From the NCBI GenBank assembly GCA_036555035.1, contig DATBMB010000044.1, forward strand, positions 1 to 43,048: a DNA stretch of 43,048 nt, given 5' to 3'. Shown piece after piece: positions 34,173-42,873 of the stretch. Below the pieces are notes generated by a model. The model made no database searches, was not told the origin of the DNA, and saw only the letters and a program-made list of their open reading frames with translations. The position numbers were made by a program, and so were the translations under genes. This DNA comes from SG8-41 sp036555035 (lineage in GTDB: Bacteria > Pseudomonadota > Gammaproteobacteria > Burkholderiales > SG8-41). Each line of letters begins with the position of its first letter. Within the stretch, counting starts at the first letter, position 1.

Positions 34173-36454
34173 TTGCTTTTCGCCGAGTGAATCGCGTGCC
34201 AGAGCTTCGCGGGCGTCAACGGCATGTCGAGGTGCGCGACGCCGAGCGGCCGCAGCGCATCCACCACCGCGTTGGCGAGCGAAGGTATCGAGGCGGTGCA
34301 GCCCGACTCGCCCACGCCCTTCACGCCGAGCACGTTGTTGACGCTTGGCACCGGGGAGTCCTGCATGCGGATTGCCGGCAACAGCCCGGCGCGCGGCATG
34401 CAATAGTCCATGAAGCTCCCGGTGAGGAGCTGCCCGGTCTGCCGGTCGTAGACGACCTGCTCGCCGAAGATCTGGCCGGCGCCCTGCGCCACCGCGCCGT
34501 GCACCTGGCCCTCGACCACCGTGTGGTTGATGACGTTGCCGCAGTCGTCCACCGCGTTGTAGGCGACGATGCGCGAGGCGCCGGTGGCGGGATCGACCTC
34601 CACCTCGGTGATGTGGCAGCCGTTGGGGAAGGTCGACCCGAAGGTGCCCTCGCCCATGACGTCCATCGGCTTCTTCTTCGCCAGGTCGAACAGGCTGATT
34701 CTCTTCTTCGCGCCACGCACCTGGAAAAATCCCTTGGCGTAGTCCACCTGGGACGGCTCGACGTCCAACTGTTCCGCGGCGAGCGATTTCCCCTGCTCGA
34801 TCAGCTTCAGCGCGGCTAGCTTGCATGCGCTGCCGGCGCCCACGGTGGAGCGCGAGCCGCCGGTGTGGTTGCCGACGAGGGGCTTGACCCCCTCGCGGAT
34901 GTGAATCCGCTCGAGCGGCACGCCGAGCGCGTCCGCCACGATCATGCCGAACGTCGTCTCGTGCCCCTGCCCCTGCGACTGCGCCACCGTATAGACGTTG
35001 AGTTCTCCGGTGCGCGTCGCTTCGATCTCGACCTGGTCCTTGGGGAACAACCCGGCTCCGGTATTCTCGATGACGGTGGCAATGCCGAGGCCGCGGAGCT
35101 TCCCCGCCTGCTCCGACTTGCGGCGGCGCGCCGGGAAGCCCTTCCAATCGGCAAACTCGAGCGCCCGTGCCAGCACGCTGTGGAGATCGGTCGCCTCATA
35201 CGTCGAGCCAGTGGGCGTCTTGTAGGGAAATGCCTCCTTCGGGATGAAGTTGCGGCGCCGCAGCTCCGCCGGATCCATTTTCAACTCCGCCGCCGCCTGG
35301 CTGACCAGGCGCTCCATCACGTACGCCATGTCGGGGCGGCCGGCGCCACGGTAGGCCGCGACCGGCACGGTGTTGGTGAAGGCGAGCCGGAAGCGCCCGT
35401 AGAGCGCCGGGATACGGTAGACGCCGGTCATGCACGTCGCCGGGTTGCGCGTGTGGCTCGCCGAGCCGGTCGCCGAGAGGTAGCCGCCCATGTCGGCGAT
35501 CCAGTCGAGCTTCACCGCGAGGAATTTGCCGTCGCGGTCGAGCGCAAGCTCGCCGTTCACGGTGTTGGCGCGCCCGTGCGTGTCGCTCATGAAGCCTTCC
35601 GAGCGCGAGGAAATCCACCGCACCGGCCGGCCGAGCTCCTTCGCCGCCAGCATCTGCATGCAATACTCGGGATAGGCGGCGCTCCTCTGCCCGAAGCTGC
35701 CGCCGATGTCCTGCGCGTGCACGACGAGCTTGTCCTCCGGCACGTCGGTGATCGCCGCGAGCTGCTTGCGCATCATGTTGATGCCCTGGATGCACACGTG
35801 CACGTGGTAAGTGCCGTCCGCGGGCTCAAAGCGCACCGTGCAGCCGCGCGGCTCCATCGGGTTGGGCGCGACGCGCGTCACCTCGAGCTTCATGCGCGTC
35901 ACGTGCGCGGCCTGCGCGAGCGCGGCGTTCACCGCTTCCTCGTTGCCCGCTTCGTAGTCGAAGGAGAGATTGCCGGGTGCTTCCTCGTGCAGCTGCGGCG
36001 CGCCGGGCGCCAGCGCTTCCTCGGCCGATACCACCGCGGGCAGGTCGCGATACTCGACTTCGACCAGCTCGGCGGCATCCTGGGCCGCGACCGGCGAGTC
36101 CGCGACCACCATCGCCAGCGCGTCGCCGACGTGGCGCACCTTTTTCGCCGCGAGCACAGGGCGCGGCGGCTTGATGATGTGCTTGCCCCCGCGGCCGGGG
36201 TAGCTCACCACGACGAAATACTTGGTGTAGCCGGCGGCGATCGCGTCCGCCCCGGTATAGACGCGCCTGACGCCCGGGTGACGCTGCGCCTTGTCGGTTT
36301 TCACGGAGACGATCTCGGCGTGCGCGCGGTCCGAGCGCACGAACGCGCAATAGAGCTGGCCGGGCAGGCTCCAGTCGGAGGCGTACTTGCCGGCACCCGT
36401 TACCAGGCGCCGGTCTTCGACCCTGCCGCCGTGATGCGAAGCATGCGTGTCCAC
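34169..36454 (-). CDS. Molybdenum hydroxylase large subunit, first copy (CoxL form-II-like)
   Basis: The GTG at 36454 gives 761 residues. Motifs parallel the second copy: GRVEDRRLVTGAGKYASDW, IGGSFGQRSAAYPEY, AAYRGAGRPD, GNHTGGSRSTVGAGS and GVKGVGESGC with the catalytic Glu, so both copies look active. It is the first gene of the operon and is preceded, 35 bases upstream, by an intrinsic-terminator-like hairpin. The start could also be a few codons later. Substrates of form-II enzymes include N-heterocycles and purines, and cannot be told apart by these motifs. Confidence 0.94.
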   Translation of the reverse strand: MDTHASHHGGRVEDRRLVTGAGKYASDWSLPGQLYCAFVRSDRAHAEIVSVKTDKAQRHPGVRRVYTGADAIAAGYTKYFVVVSYPGRGGKHIIKPPRPVLAAKKVRHVGDALAMVVADSPVAAQDAAELVEVEYRDLPAVVSAEEALAPGAPQLHEEAPGNLSFDYEAGNEEAVNAALAQAAHVTRMKLEVTRVAPNPMEPRGCTVRFEPADGTYHVHVCIQGINMMRKQLAAITDVPEDKLVVHAQDIGGSFGQRSAAYPEYCMQMLAAKELGRPVRWISSRSEGFMSDTHGRANTVNGELALDRDGKFLAVKLDWIADMGGYLSATGSASHTRNPATCMTGVYRIPALYGRFRLAFTNTVPVAAYRGAGRPDMAYVMERLVSQAAAELKMDPAELRRRNFIPKEAFPYKTPTGSTYEATDLHSVLARALEFADWKGFPARRRKSEQAGKLRGLGIATVIENTGAGLFPKDQVEIEATRTGELNVYTVAQSQGQGHETTFGMIVADALGVPLERIHIREGVKPLVGNHTGGSRSTVGAGSACKLAALKLIEQGKSLAAEQLDVEPSQVDYAKGFFQVRGAKKRISLFDLAKKKPMDVMGEGTFGSTFPNGCHITEVEVDPATGASRIVAYNAVDDCGNVINHTVVEGQVHGAVAQGAGQIFGEQVVYDRQTGQLLTGSFMDYCMPRAGLLPAIRMQDSPVPSVNNVLGVKGVGESGCTASIPSLANAVVDALRPLGVAHLDMPLTPAKLWHAIHSAKSK

Positions 36455-36488
36455 GATGCGACTTCCCGGGAAAGAGTCCGTTCTTTGG

Positions 36489-36520
36489 AATTAAAAGCCC
36501 CGCGCCTTGCGCGCAGGGCT
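36489..36520 (-). terminator. Intrinsic-terminator-like hairpin in the leader of the molybdenum hydroxylase operon
   Basis: On the minus strand a ten-base-pair GC-rich stem (AGCCCTGCGC/GCGCGGGGCT, loop GCAAG) is followed at once by TTTTAATT, a textbook intrinsic terminator. No minus-strand gene precedes it; the neighbouring upstream gene is on the plus strand. It lies 35 bases before the first large-subunit gene, so it could attenuate that operon or stop antisense transcription coming through the cystathionine beta-lyase-like gene. Confidence 0.65.
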
Positions 36521-36595
36521 CAGGGCGCAGATTATCCGGCATACTGCTCTCCCCAGCAATCCGCGAGTCCATATATTGTCGAAGACCTTGTTCCC

Positions 36596-37759
36596 ATGAA
36601 GAAAGACACCCTCCTCGCCCGCGCCGGCCGCGACCCCGCCCGCTACCAGGGCATGGTCAACACGCCGGTGTTCCGCACCTCCACGGTGATCTTCCCGGAC
36701 CTTGATTCCTACGAGGCGCGTGGGGGCGACGATTACAAGAAGGTGCGCTACGGGATGTACGGCACGCCGACCACGTTCGCGCTGGAGGAAGCCGTCGCGC
36801 GGATGGAAGGCGGCCATGCCGCCGTCGCGCTGCCCTCGGGGCTCGCCGCGATCACGGTCGCCCTGTGCGCCTACCTCAAGGCCGGCGATCACCTGCTCGT
36901 GCCCGACTCGGTGTACACGCCCACGCGCACCTTTTGCGACCGGCGCCTGAAGCCCAACGGGATCGAGATCGAGTACTACGATCCCCTCATCGGCGCCGGC
37001 ATCGCGAGACGGGTCCGGCCCGCCACCAAGGTCATATTCTGCGAGGCGCCGGGCTCGCTCTCCTTCGAGATGCAGGACATCCCGGCCATCGCGGAAGTCG
37101 CGCACCGCCGCGGCATCGCTGTTCTCGCGGATACCACCTGGGGCACGCCCTATTACTTCCGCTCCTTCGAGAAGGGAGTGGATGTCTCCATTCACGCCGC
37201 GACCAAGTACATCGCCGGGCACTCGGACGTCGTGATGGGGATGATCGTCACCAATGAGAGCCACTGGCTGACGGTGCGCCGCACTGCCGCCGAATACGGC
37301 TACGCGGTCAGCCCCGACGACTGCTATCTCGCGCTGCGCGGCTTCCGCACGATCGGGGTGCGCATGAAGCAGCAGATGGCGAACGCGTTGAAGGTCGTGC
37401 GCTGGCTGCAGGCTCAGAAGCAGGTCAGGCGGGTACTCTATCCCGCGCTCGAGAGCGACCCCGGGCACGCGATCTGGAAGCGCGATTTCAGCGGCGCGGC
37501 GTCGCTGTTCTCGTTCGTGATGGAGCCTGCAACCGAGGCGCAGGTCGCCGCCTTCATCAATGCGCTCGAGGTGTTCGGCATCGGCTCGAGCTGGGGCGGC
37601 TTCGAGAGCCTCGCCATCGTGGCGCGGGTCGAGCGCTACCGCACCGTCACCCAATGGAACCCCGGCGGCCCCACGATCCGGCTGCACATCGGCCTCGAGG
37701 ACCCGGACGACCTTATCGCCGATCTTGAGCGCGGCTTCGCCGCCGCCCGGAAAGCGTGA
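36596..37759 (+). CDS. metC: Cystathionine beta-lyase-like PLP enzyme (MetC family)
   Basis: The ATG at 36596 gives 387 residues; the longer open frame upstream runs antisense to the molybdenum hydroxylase genes. Cys/Met-metabolism PLP-enzyme motifs: YGMYGTPTTFALEEAVARMEGG, ALPSGLAAITVAL, VLADTTWGTPYYF and SIHAATKYIAGHSDVVMG with the PLP-binding Lys204. The family splits cystathionine to homocysteine, ammonia and pyruvate; related enzymes act on other sulfur amino acids. Followed after 28 bases by the hydroxyacid dehydrogenase gene with its own ribosome binding site. Confidence 0.85.
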   Translation: MKKDTLLARAGRDPARYQGMVNTPVFRTSTVIFPDLDSYEARGGDDYKKVRYGMYGTPTTFALEEAVARMEGGHAAVALPSGLAAITVALCAYLKAGDHLLVPDSVYTPTRTFCDRRLKPNGIEIEYYDPLIGAGIARRVRPATKVIFCEAPGSLSFEMQDIPAIAEVAHRRGIAVLADTTWGTPYYFRSFEKGVDVSIHAATKYIAGHSDVVMGMIVTNESHWLTVRRTAAEYGYAVSPDDCYLALRGFRTIGVRMKQQMANALKVVRWLQAQKQVRRVLYPALESDPGHAIWKRDFSGAASLFSFVMEPATEAQVAAFINALEVFGIGSSWGGFESLAIVARVERYRTVTQWNPGGPTIRLHIGLEDPDDLIADLERGFAAARKA

Positions 37760-37787
37760 CGAGATTTCTTACAGGGAGGCTGTGAAT

Positions 37788-38708
37788 ATGAAAGTGGGCT
37801 TCATCGGCATCGGCACCATGGGCGCCAGCATGGCGTTGAACGTGCGCGCGAAAGGGTATGAACTCGTCGTCCACGACTTGAGGGAAGCTGCAGCCGGGCC
37901 GCATCTCAAGGCGGGCTGCACCTGGGCCAATTCCGCGCGCGAGGTGGCGGAAGCCTCCGACGTGGTCTTCACGTCGCTGCCGGGCCCGAAGGACGTCCAG
38001 TCGGTCGCGGAGGAGTTGCTCCCCGGCATGCGCAAGGGCACCGCCTGGTTCGACCTCTCGACCAACTCGCCCACCGTCGTGCGCCGCCTGTCCGAGCGCT
38101 TCGCGGGAAAGGGCATCGCCATGCTGGACTCACCCGTCTCCGGCGGCCCAACCGGCGCGAAGAGCGGCAAGCTCGCCCTCTACGTGAGCGGGGACAAGGC
38201 CGCGTTCGACAAGCACAAGGCCGTGCTCGACGCCATCGGCGACCAGGTCATCTACGTCGGCCCGGTCGGCGCGGGCACGATTGCAAAGCTCGTGCACAAC
38301 TGCGCGGGCTACGCGATTCTCGCCACGCTGGCGGAAGTCATGACGATGGGCGTCAAGGCCGGGGTCGAGCCACTTGCCCTCTGGGCCGCCATCCGCCAGG
38401 GCGCCTTCGGCCGCCGGCGCTCGTTCGACCGGCTCGCCGAGCAGTTCCTCATCGGCAAATTCGACCCGCCCGCGTTCGCGCTCGAGCTCGCGCACAAGGA
38501 CGTCACGCTCGCGACCGAGGTCGGCCGCGAGTTCCACGTCCCGATGAAGCTCGCCAACACCGTGCTCCAGGAAATGACGGAGGCGATGAACCGCGAGGGG
38601 TGGGCAAAGCGCGACTCGCGCATCTTCATGCTGCTGCAGGAGGAGCGCGCCGGCGTCAATATCAAGGTGCCGGAAGCGAAGGTCCAGGACGTCCTGAACC
38701 GCGGCTAG
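37788..38708 (+). CDS. NAD(P)-dependent beta-hydroxyacid dehydrogenase (3-hydroxyisobutyrate/tartronate-semialdehyde type)
   Basis: The ATG at 37788 follows an AGGGAGG site and gives 306 residues. The Rossmann motif GFIGIGTMGASMALN starts the protein; TSLPGPKDV, LDSPVSGGPTGAKSGKL (substrate loop) and GAGTIAKLVHN (catalytic Lys) are all intact. The family includes 3-hydroxyisobutyrate dehydrogenase and tartronate semialdehyde reductase. The exact substrate is open. It follows the MetC-like gene and converges on the Gfo/Idh/MocA gene across a terminator-like repeat. Confidence 0.88.
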   Translation: MKVGFIGIGTMGASMALNVRAKGYELVVHDLREAAAGPHLKAGCTWANSAREVAEASDVVFTSLPGPKDVQSVAEELLPGMRKGTAWFDLSTNSPTVVRRLSERFAGKGIAMLDSPVSGGPTGAKSGKLALYVSGDKAAFDKHKAVLDAIGDQVIYVGPVGAGTIAKLVHNCAGYAILATLAEVMTMGVKAGVEPLALWAAIRQGAFGRRRSFDRLAEQFLIGKFDPPAFALELAHKDVTLATEVGREFHVPMKLANTVLQEMTEAMNREGWAKRDSRIFMLLQEERAGVNIKVPEAKVQDVLNRG

Positions 38709-38711
38709 CCA

Positions 38712-38734
38712 GAAAAGGTGTCAGGAACCTTTTT
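38712..38734. repeat. Third copy of the 23-base terminator-like repeat
   Basis: AAAAGGT-GTCAGGA-ACCTTTT, a seven-base-pair hairpin, followed on the plus strand by an extra T, lies between the convergent dehydrogenase and oxidoreductase genes and touches the latter's stop codon. It repeats the unit at 24565-24632. Its position suggests a bidirectional terminator. Confidence 0.85.
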
Positions 38735-39711
38735 CAGGCAATCTTGATCGGCTTGCCTTTCTTCGCCGAGACCTCGATCGCCTCGAGCACGGCGACGCCG
38801 TTGATCGCTTCCGCGGGCGGCACGACGAAGTTCTTCTTCTCCTCGACCGCGTCGGCGAACGCCTCGAGCTCCGCCTTCTCCTTGTCCATTGCCGGCAGCG
38901 TGATGCGCTCCGGCTGGCCCTGGAGGCCGCGCATGAGGAGATCGGTATCGCCGCGCATCTCGATCCAGCCCTTCGAGCCGAACACCCGCATGTGGTAGAG
39001 ATCGGCGGTCACGAACACGGTGGAGAGCGACCCGGTCGCTCCATTCGCGAACTTGAGCAGCATCGAGGTCGTGTCGTCCATGTCCACCTCGGGCGCGAGC
39101 TTGCGCTTGTCGCTGAAGGCATAGACGCTCGCGACCGGCCCCGCAATCTGGATCATGCCGTCCAGCGTGTGGATGCCGCGCGCCGTCATCCCGCCCCCCG
39201 GCGCTTCCGCGCGGGTCGAGCGCCAGCTGCCCGCATCCAGGCTGTAGCCGGTCGGGCCCGAGTGCGTCGCCTCGACGTGCAGCACGTCCCCGATCGTGCC
39301 GGCGCGGATGCGGCTCATCATCTCGACGAAGGACGGGGCGTGGCGGCGGTTGAGCCCCACGCTCAGCGTGACGCCCGCCGCCTTGCATGCCGCCACCGCC
39401 TTCTCGGCAGTCTTGCGCGTGAGCGTGAAGGGCTTCTCGACGAAGACATGCTTGCCGGCCTTCGCCGCCTGGATGATTTGTTTCATGTGCAGCGAGTGCG
39501 GCGTCGCGAGGATCACGGCGCCGATCTCCGGATCCTTCAGCACCCGACCGTAGGACGAGACAACCTTGATGCCGGTCTTCTGCGAGAACTCCTTGTGCTT
39601 CTCCGGATCGCGGGAGATGCCCTTTACGATCCTGATCTTGCTGCTCCCCTGCACCGACTCCACCAGGCGGTTGCCCCACCGCCCCAGCCCGTAGATCGCG
39701 GCATTCAGCAT
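38734..39711 (-). CDS. Gfo/Idh/MocA-family NAD(P)-dependent oxidoreductase
   Basis: The ATG at 39711 follows CAGGGAG and gives 325 residues. The N-terminal Rossmann segment AAIYGLGRWGNRLVESV, the HVFVEKPFTLT motif (EKP, cofactor and catalytic Lys) and the second domain (TARGIHTLDGM with a conserved His) are typical of the family. Such enzymes oxidise or reduce sugars, inositols and related polyols. It is the last gene of a five-gene catabolic operon (enolase-superfamily, ICL-like, amidohydrolase, Bug). Confidence 0.9.
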   Translation of the reverse strand: MLNAAIYGLGRWGNRLVESVQGSSKIRIVKGISRDPEKHKEFSQKTGIKVVSSYGRVLKDPEIGAVILATPHSLHMKQIIQAAKAGKHVFVEKPFTLTRKTAEKAVAACKAAGVTLSVGLNRRHAPSFVEMMSRIRAGTIGDVLHVEATHSGPTGYSLDAGSWRSTRAEAPGGGMTARGIHTLDGMIQIAGPVASVYAFSDKRKLAPEVDMDDTTSMLLKFANGATGSLSTVFVTADLYHMRVFGSKGWIEMRGDTDLLMRGLQGQPERITLPAMDKEKAELEAFADAVEEKKNFVVPPAEAINGVAVLEAIEVSAKKGKPIKIA

Positions 39712-39760
39712 GTCGTTCTCCCTGGTACATGCATTCGAGGCCGCAACAATAGCATGGAGA

Positions 39761-40741
39761 TCATTCGAAACGGATGCCGGTCTCCCTGACCAGCTTTCCC
39801 CAGCGCGCCAGCTCTGCGGCGATGTGCCGGCTGAACTCCTCCGGCGTGCTGCCCACCGGCTCGCCGCCGTCCGGCGCGAGCCGCGCCACCACGTCCGGGG
39901 ACCGGGCACTCTTTACAAGCTCCGCGTTGAGCCGGCTCAGAATCGCCGGCGGCGTGCCGGCGGGCGCGAGCCATCCGTGCCATGTGCTGTTCTCGTAGCC
40001 GGGCACGCCCGCCTCCGCGATCGTCGGCAGATCGGGCAGTACCGCGGAGCGCTTGGCGGTGGTGACCGCCAGCGCCCGCAGCCGGCCCGCCCGCGCGTGC
40101 GGCAGCGAGGACAGCACGTTTCCGAACAGCATGTGCACCTGGCCGCTCATGGCGTCCACCAGCGCCTGCCCGGTTCCCTTGTACGGGACGTGCGTGATCT
40201 TGACTCCGCTCAGCGCCTTGAGCAGCTCGAACGCCATGTGGGTGGACGTGCCGTGCCCGGCCGACGCGCAATCGAGCGCACCGGGCTTCGCGCGCGCAAG
40301 CGCCAGCAGGTCCTTCACCGATTTCACCGGCAACGAAGGATGGGTGAGCAGCAGGAACGGCGCCTGCACGACCAGGGAGATCGGAGCGAAATCCTTCACC
40401 GGGTCGAAGGCGAGCTTCGGATAGACGACCGGCGTGATGGTAAATCCGCCCGCCACGCCCAGCAGCGTGTAGCCGTCCGGCGCGGACTTGGCGACGTGCG
40501 TATAGGCGACCGTGCCGCCGGCGCCGGTGCGATTCTCGACGACGAACGGCCGGGCCAGGCTGTCGGTGAGCTTCTGCGCGAACAGTCGCGTCTGGATGTC
40601 GGTCGCGCCGCCGGGAGCAAGGCCGACGATGACCCGCACCGGCCGAGCGGGGTAGGCCTCCGCGGCGCCTTGCGCGCGGGCGGCACCGGGGAGTGCTGCC
40701 GCAATGCCGGTGATCAACCATATCAGCCGTTTCGGTTTCAC
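39761..40741 (-). CDS. Bug/TctC-family periplasmic solute-binding protein
   Basis: I place the start at a GTG at 40741, which has a GGAGA site and gives a proper signal peptide (KRLIWLITGIAAALPGAARAQ) and 326 residues. A longer ATG start at 40777 would overlap the upstream gene and spoil the signal peptide. Motifs: YPARPVRVIVGLAPGGATD, VENRTGAGGTVAYTH, APDGYTLLGVAGG, and THVPYKGTGQAL. The binding protein sits inside a catabolic operon, so it probably captures the substrate or an intermediate of that pathway. No TctA/TctB genes are in the window. Confidence 0.9.
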   Translation of the reverse strand: MKPKRLIWLITGIAAALPGAARAQGAAEAYPARPVRVIVGLAPGGATDIQTRLFAQKLTDSLARPFVVENRTGAGGTVAYTHVAKSAPDGYTLLGVAGGFTITPVVYPKLAFDPVKDFAPISLVVQAPFLLLTHPSLPVKSVKDLLALARAKPGALDCASAGHGTSTHMAFELLKALSGVKITHVPYKGTGQALVDAMSGQVHMLFGNVLSSLPHARAGRLRALAVTTAKRSAVLPDLPTIAEAGVPGYENSTWHGWLAPAGTPPAILSRLNAELVKSARSPDVVARLAPDGGEPVGSTPEEFSRHIAAELARWGKLVRETGIRFE

Positions 40742-40754
40742 TTGGATTCTCCAA

Positions 40755-41906
40755 TCAACTGAGCCCGCAACGGGCATACAGCCTGACCGCGTTGTCCCAG
40801 AAAAGCCTGCGCTTGCGGCCCTCCGCCATGTCCCAGCCGAGCACGGTTTCGACCGACTTCGGGAAGTGGCTCTCGCCGTGGGGATAATCGGAGGCGTACA
40901 TCAGCACCCCGTCGCCCACGAGGTCGGCCACCGCGTTGGTCAGCGCCGCGCCCTCCGGGATCTCGATGCTCTGGAAATAGCGCCCGCCGGTGACGTATTC
41001 GCTCGGCTTGCCCTGGAGGGAAGCGATCGCGGCGCGGATGGTCTCCGCGTGCTCGTCGATGCGCTTCATCCAGAACGGCAGCCACCCGTGGCCGGCCTCG
41101 AGCGTGCCGATGCGCAGCCGCGGAAAGCGGTCCATCACGCCGGCCCCGATCAGCGCCGCCATGTTGCGCATGCCGCACCAGGGATGTGCGGCCGAGCGCT
41201 GCAGGAACAGGTTGTCCCAGGTGTCGAGGCCGCCTGGGGCATAGGGGGGCATCACGGTGAAGGTGTGCAGCGTCACGGCGAGGTCGAACTCCTGCGCCGC
41301 GGCCCACACCGGCTCGAGACCGGGATGATCGAGCGGCGTGCCGTACGGCGCGTAGGGCAGCACACCCCATGCCCAGCGCGATTTTCCCCACCGCCTTATT
41401 TCCGCGACGCTGCCTTCGACGTCGCGGGCGCTGGCGAGGATCACGCCGCCCAGGCGGCCGGGAAAGGCCCCGCAGTAGGCCTCCATCCAGCGGTGGTAGG
41501 CCCGATACATCCCCATCTCGAGCGCCACGTCCTCGCCGGCCGTCCAGGTGCCGAACCAGCCCGAAGGCAGCGTGAGATTGACATCCACGCCCTCGTATTC
41601 CATGTCCTTGATGCGCTCCGCGGGGTCCTGATCGACGAGCGGGGAGACTTCCCTTTCCTTCTTCACGCCGGTGAAGCCCGCCATATAGCCGCCGGGCGTC
41701 TCCTCCGGCTTCGCGGCGCCGAGGCGGCGGCGGTAGCGCCGCTGACCCCGGGTGTAGGTCACGTGGCCGCGCTTGTTGGCGGACCTGAATTCATCCCACG
41801 CCGGGAGCTTTCCCCGCTCCGCGCTCGCCAGGTACGGGTCGAGCACGTCCATCACCGGGCCGACGTGGGTGTCGGAATCGAAGATGCGATAGCCATTGCG
41901 CGCCAC
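40755..41906 (-). CDS. Amidohydrolase-2-family metal-dependent hydrolase or decarboxylase
   Basis: The GTG at 41906 with an AGGAAAGGAG site gives 383 residues. The family's TIM-barrel motifs are IFDSDTHVGP (first metal site in the DxH variant rather than HxH), LAVTLHTF, TLEAGHGWLPFW and LMYASDYPHGES. Relatives include 2-amino-3-carboxymuconate semialdehyde decarboxylase and aromatic acid decarboxylases, so C-C or C-N cleavage of an aromatic or cyclic acid is possible. It lies between the ICL-like gene and the Bug gene with gaps of 19 and 13 bases. Confidence 0.86.
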   Translation of the reverse strand: MARNGYRIFDSDTHVGPVMDVLDPYLASAERGKLPAWDEFRSANKRGHVTYTRGQRRYRRRLGAAKPEETPGGYMAGFTGVKKEREVSPLVDQDPAERIKDMEYEGVDVNLTLPSGWFGTWTAGEDVALEMGMYRAYHRWMEAYCGAFPGRLGGVILASARDVEGSVAEIRRWGKSRWAWGVLPYAPYGTPLDHPGLEPVWAAAQEFDLAVTLHTFTVMPPYAPGGLDTWDNLFLQRSAAHPWCGMRNMAALIGAGVMDRFPRLRIGTLEAGHGWLPFWMKRIDEHAETIRAAIASLQGKPSEYVTGGRYFQSIEIPEGAALTNAVADLVGDGVLMYASDYPHGESHFPKSVETVLGWDMAEGRKRRLFWDNAVRLYARCGLS

Positions 41907-41925
41907 GCCGGGCTCCTTTCCTGGG

Positions 41926-42873
41926 TTACTTGCGGTGCTTTCTGGGTGCCGTGGGCGAAAGATAGCGCTTTTCCAGCTCGCGCTGCTTCGCGAGGCCCTC
42001 GCCCGCGGGCCCGACCTCCGGCACCGGATAGGGGCGGTTCCTGCGGCTCGCGACAAACGCGTCCCAGGCCCCGACGCCATCTTTCCGGAACGCCTGCAGG
42101 AAATCCCACAGCGCCGCCCACGTCACGTGGTGCGTGAACGCCGGGTACCACGCGATGTTGACGCCGAGCGCAAGGTGCTCATCGAGGCCGAGATAGCGCG
42201 GGAGCTTGCCCTTCATGAAGGAGAATGGCCCTTCGACCGCCGCCCGCGCACGCTTCACCTCCGCGACCGAGTGCGGTGACTCGAACTGCACCCAGTCCAC
42301 GCCGGCGTCCTTGCGGTAAGCCTTGAGTCTCCCGAGGCAATCCTCCAGCCCGCCGTTGGCCGCGTCGCGCGCGTAGCACTGCGCCATCACGACGAAGTCG
42401 GGGTCGAGCTCGTTTTTCATGTCCACCGCGGCGCGGTAGCGCGCGATCGCCTGCTCGAGCGGCACGACCTCGACGCCGGCGCTCTGGGTGCGGCGCTTGC
42501 CCTCGATCGGCTGGTCGTCGATGCGCACGCCCGCGATGCCGGCGCGGATGCATTCGCGCACCAGGCGGCGCACCGCCATGATGCCGCCGTGCCCCGTGTC
42601 GCCGTCGAGGATGATCGGGAATGTCACGCTCTGCGCGATCCACTCCCCGACCTGGACGCATTCGGTCATCGTGGCGGTGCCGACGTCGGCGAGCCCGGTG
42701 TAGGAGCCCACGACGCCGCTGGTGCCGACGAAGCCCGCCTCGCATCCGGCGCGCTCCATGATGCGCGCGTGCGTCGCGGTCGGCGGGTGCATCACGACCA
42801 GCACCTTGTTCCTGCGATGGATGAGCTCCTGCAGACGCCGGCTCGCCGAGGTTGCCGCAATCCTGCGCCTCAT
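41926..42873 (-). CDS. Isocitrate lyase/PEP mutase superfamily protein with a variant active-site loop
   Basis: The 315-residue TIM-barrel protein has FVGTSGVVGSYTGLADVG, FPIILDGDTGHGGIMAVRRLV (metal-binding DxD-type segment) and GVRIDDQPIEGKR. These are family features of methylisocitrate lyase, 2,3-dimethylmalate lyase, oxaloacetate decarboxylase and PEP mutase. The loop that reads KRCGH in true lyases is KRRTQSAG here, with no Cys, and the ARTDA motif is replaced by AQCYARDA. The lyase chemistry is therefore doubtful; a decarboxylase or hydrolase role is possible. The start overlaps the upstream gene's stop (ATGA). Confidence 0.85.
   Translation of the reverse strand: MRRRIAATSASRRLQELIHRRNKVLVVMHPPTATHARIMERAGCEAGFVGTSGVVGSYTGLADVGTATMTECVQVGEWIAQSVTFPIILDGDTGHGGIMAVRRLVRECIRAGIAGVRIDDQPIEGKRRTQSAGVEVVPLEQAIARYRAAVDMKNELDPDFVVMAQCYARDAANGGLEDCLGRLKAYRKDAGVDWVQFESPHSVAEVKRARAAVEGPFSFMKGKLPRYLGLDEHLALGVNIAWYPAFTHHVTWAALWDFLQAFRKDGVGAWDAFVASRRNRPYPVPEVGPAGEGLAKQRELEKRYLSPTAPRKHRK

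Noticed and set aside
31866..35147. A 1093-residue frame that would fuse part of the first large subunit to the second
   Set aside because: Its N-terminal part is an out-of-frame reading of the first large-subunit gene; the proper ATG at 34172 overlaps that gene's stop.
34865..36595. A long N-terminal extension of the MetC-like protein
   Set aside because: It is antisense to the molybdenum hydroxylase gene, low in complexity, and the family N-terminus fits the ATG at 36596.
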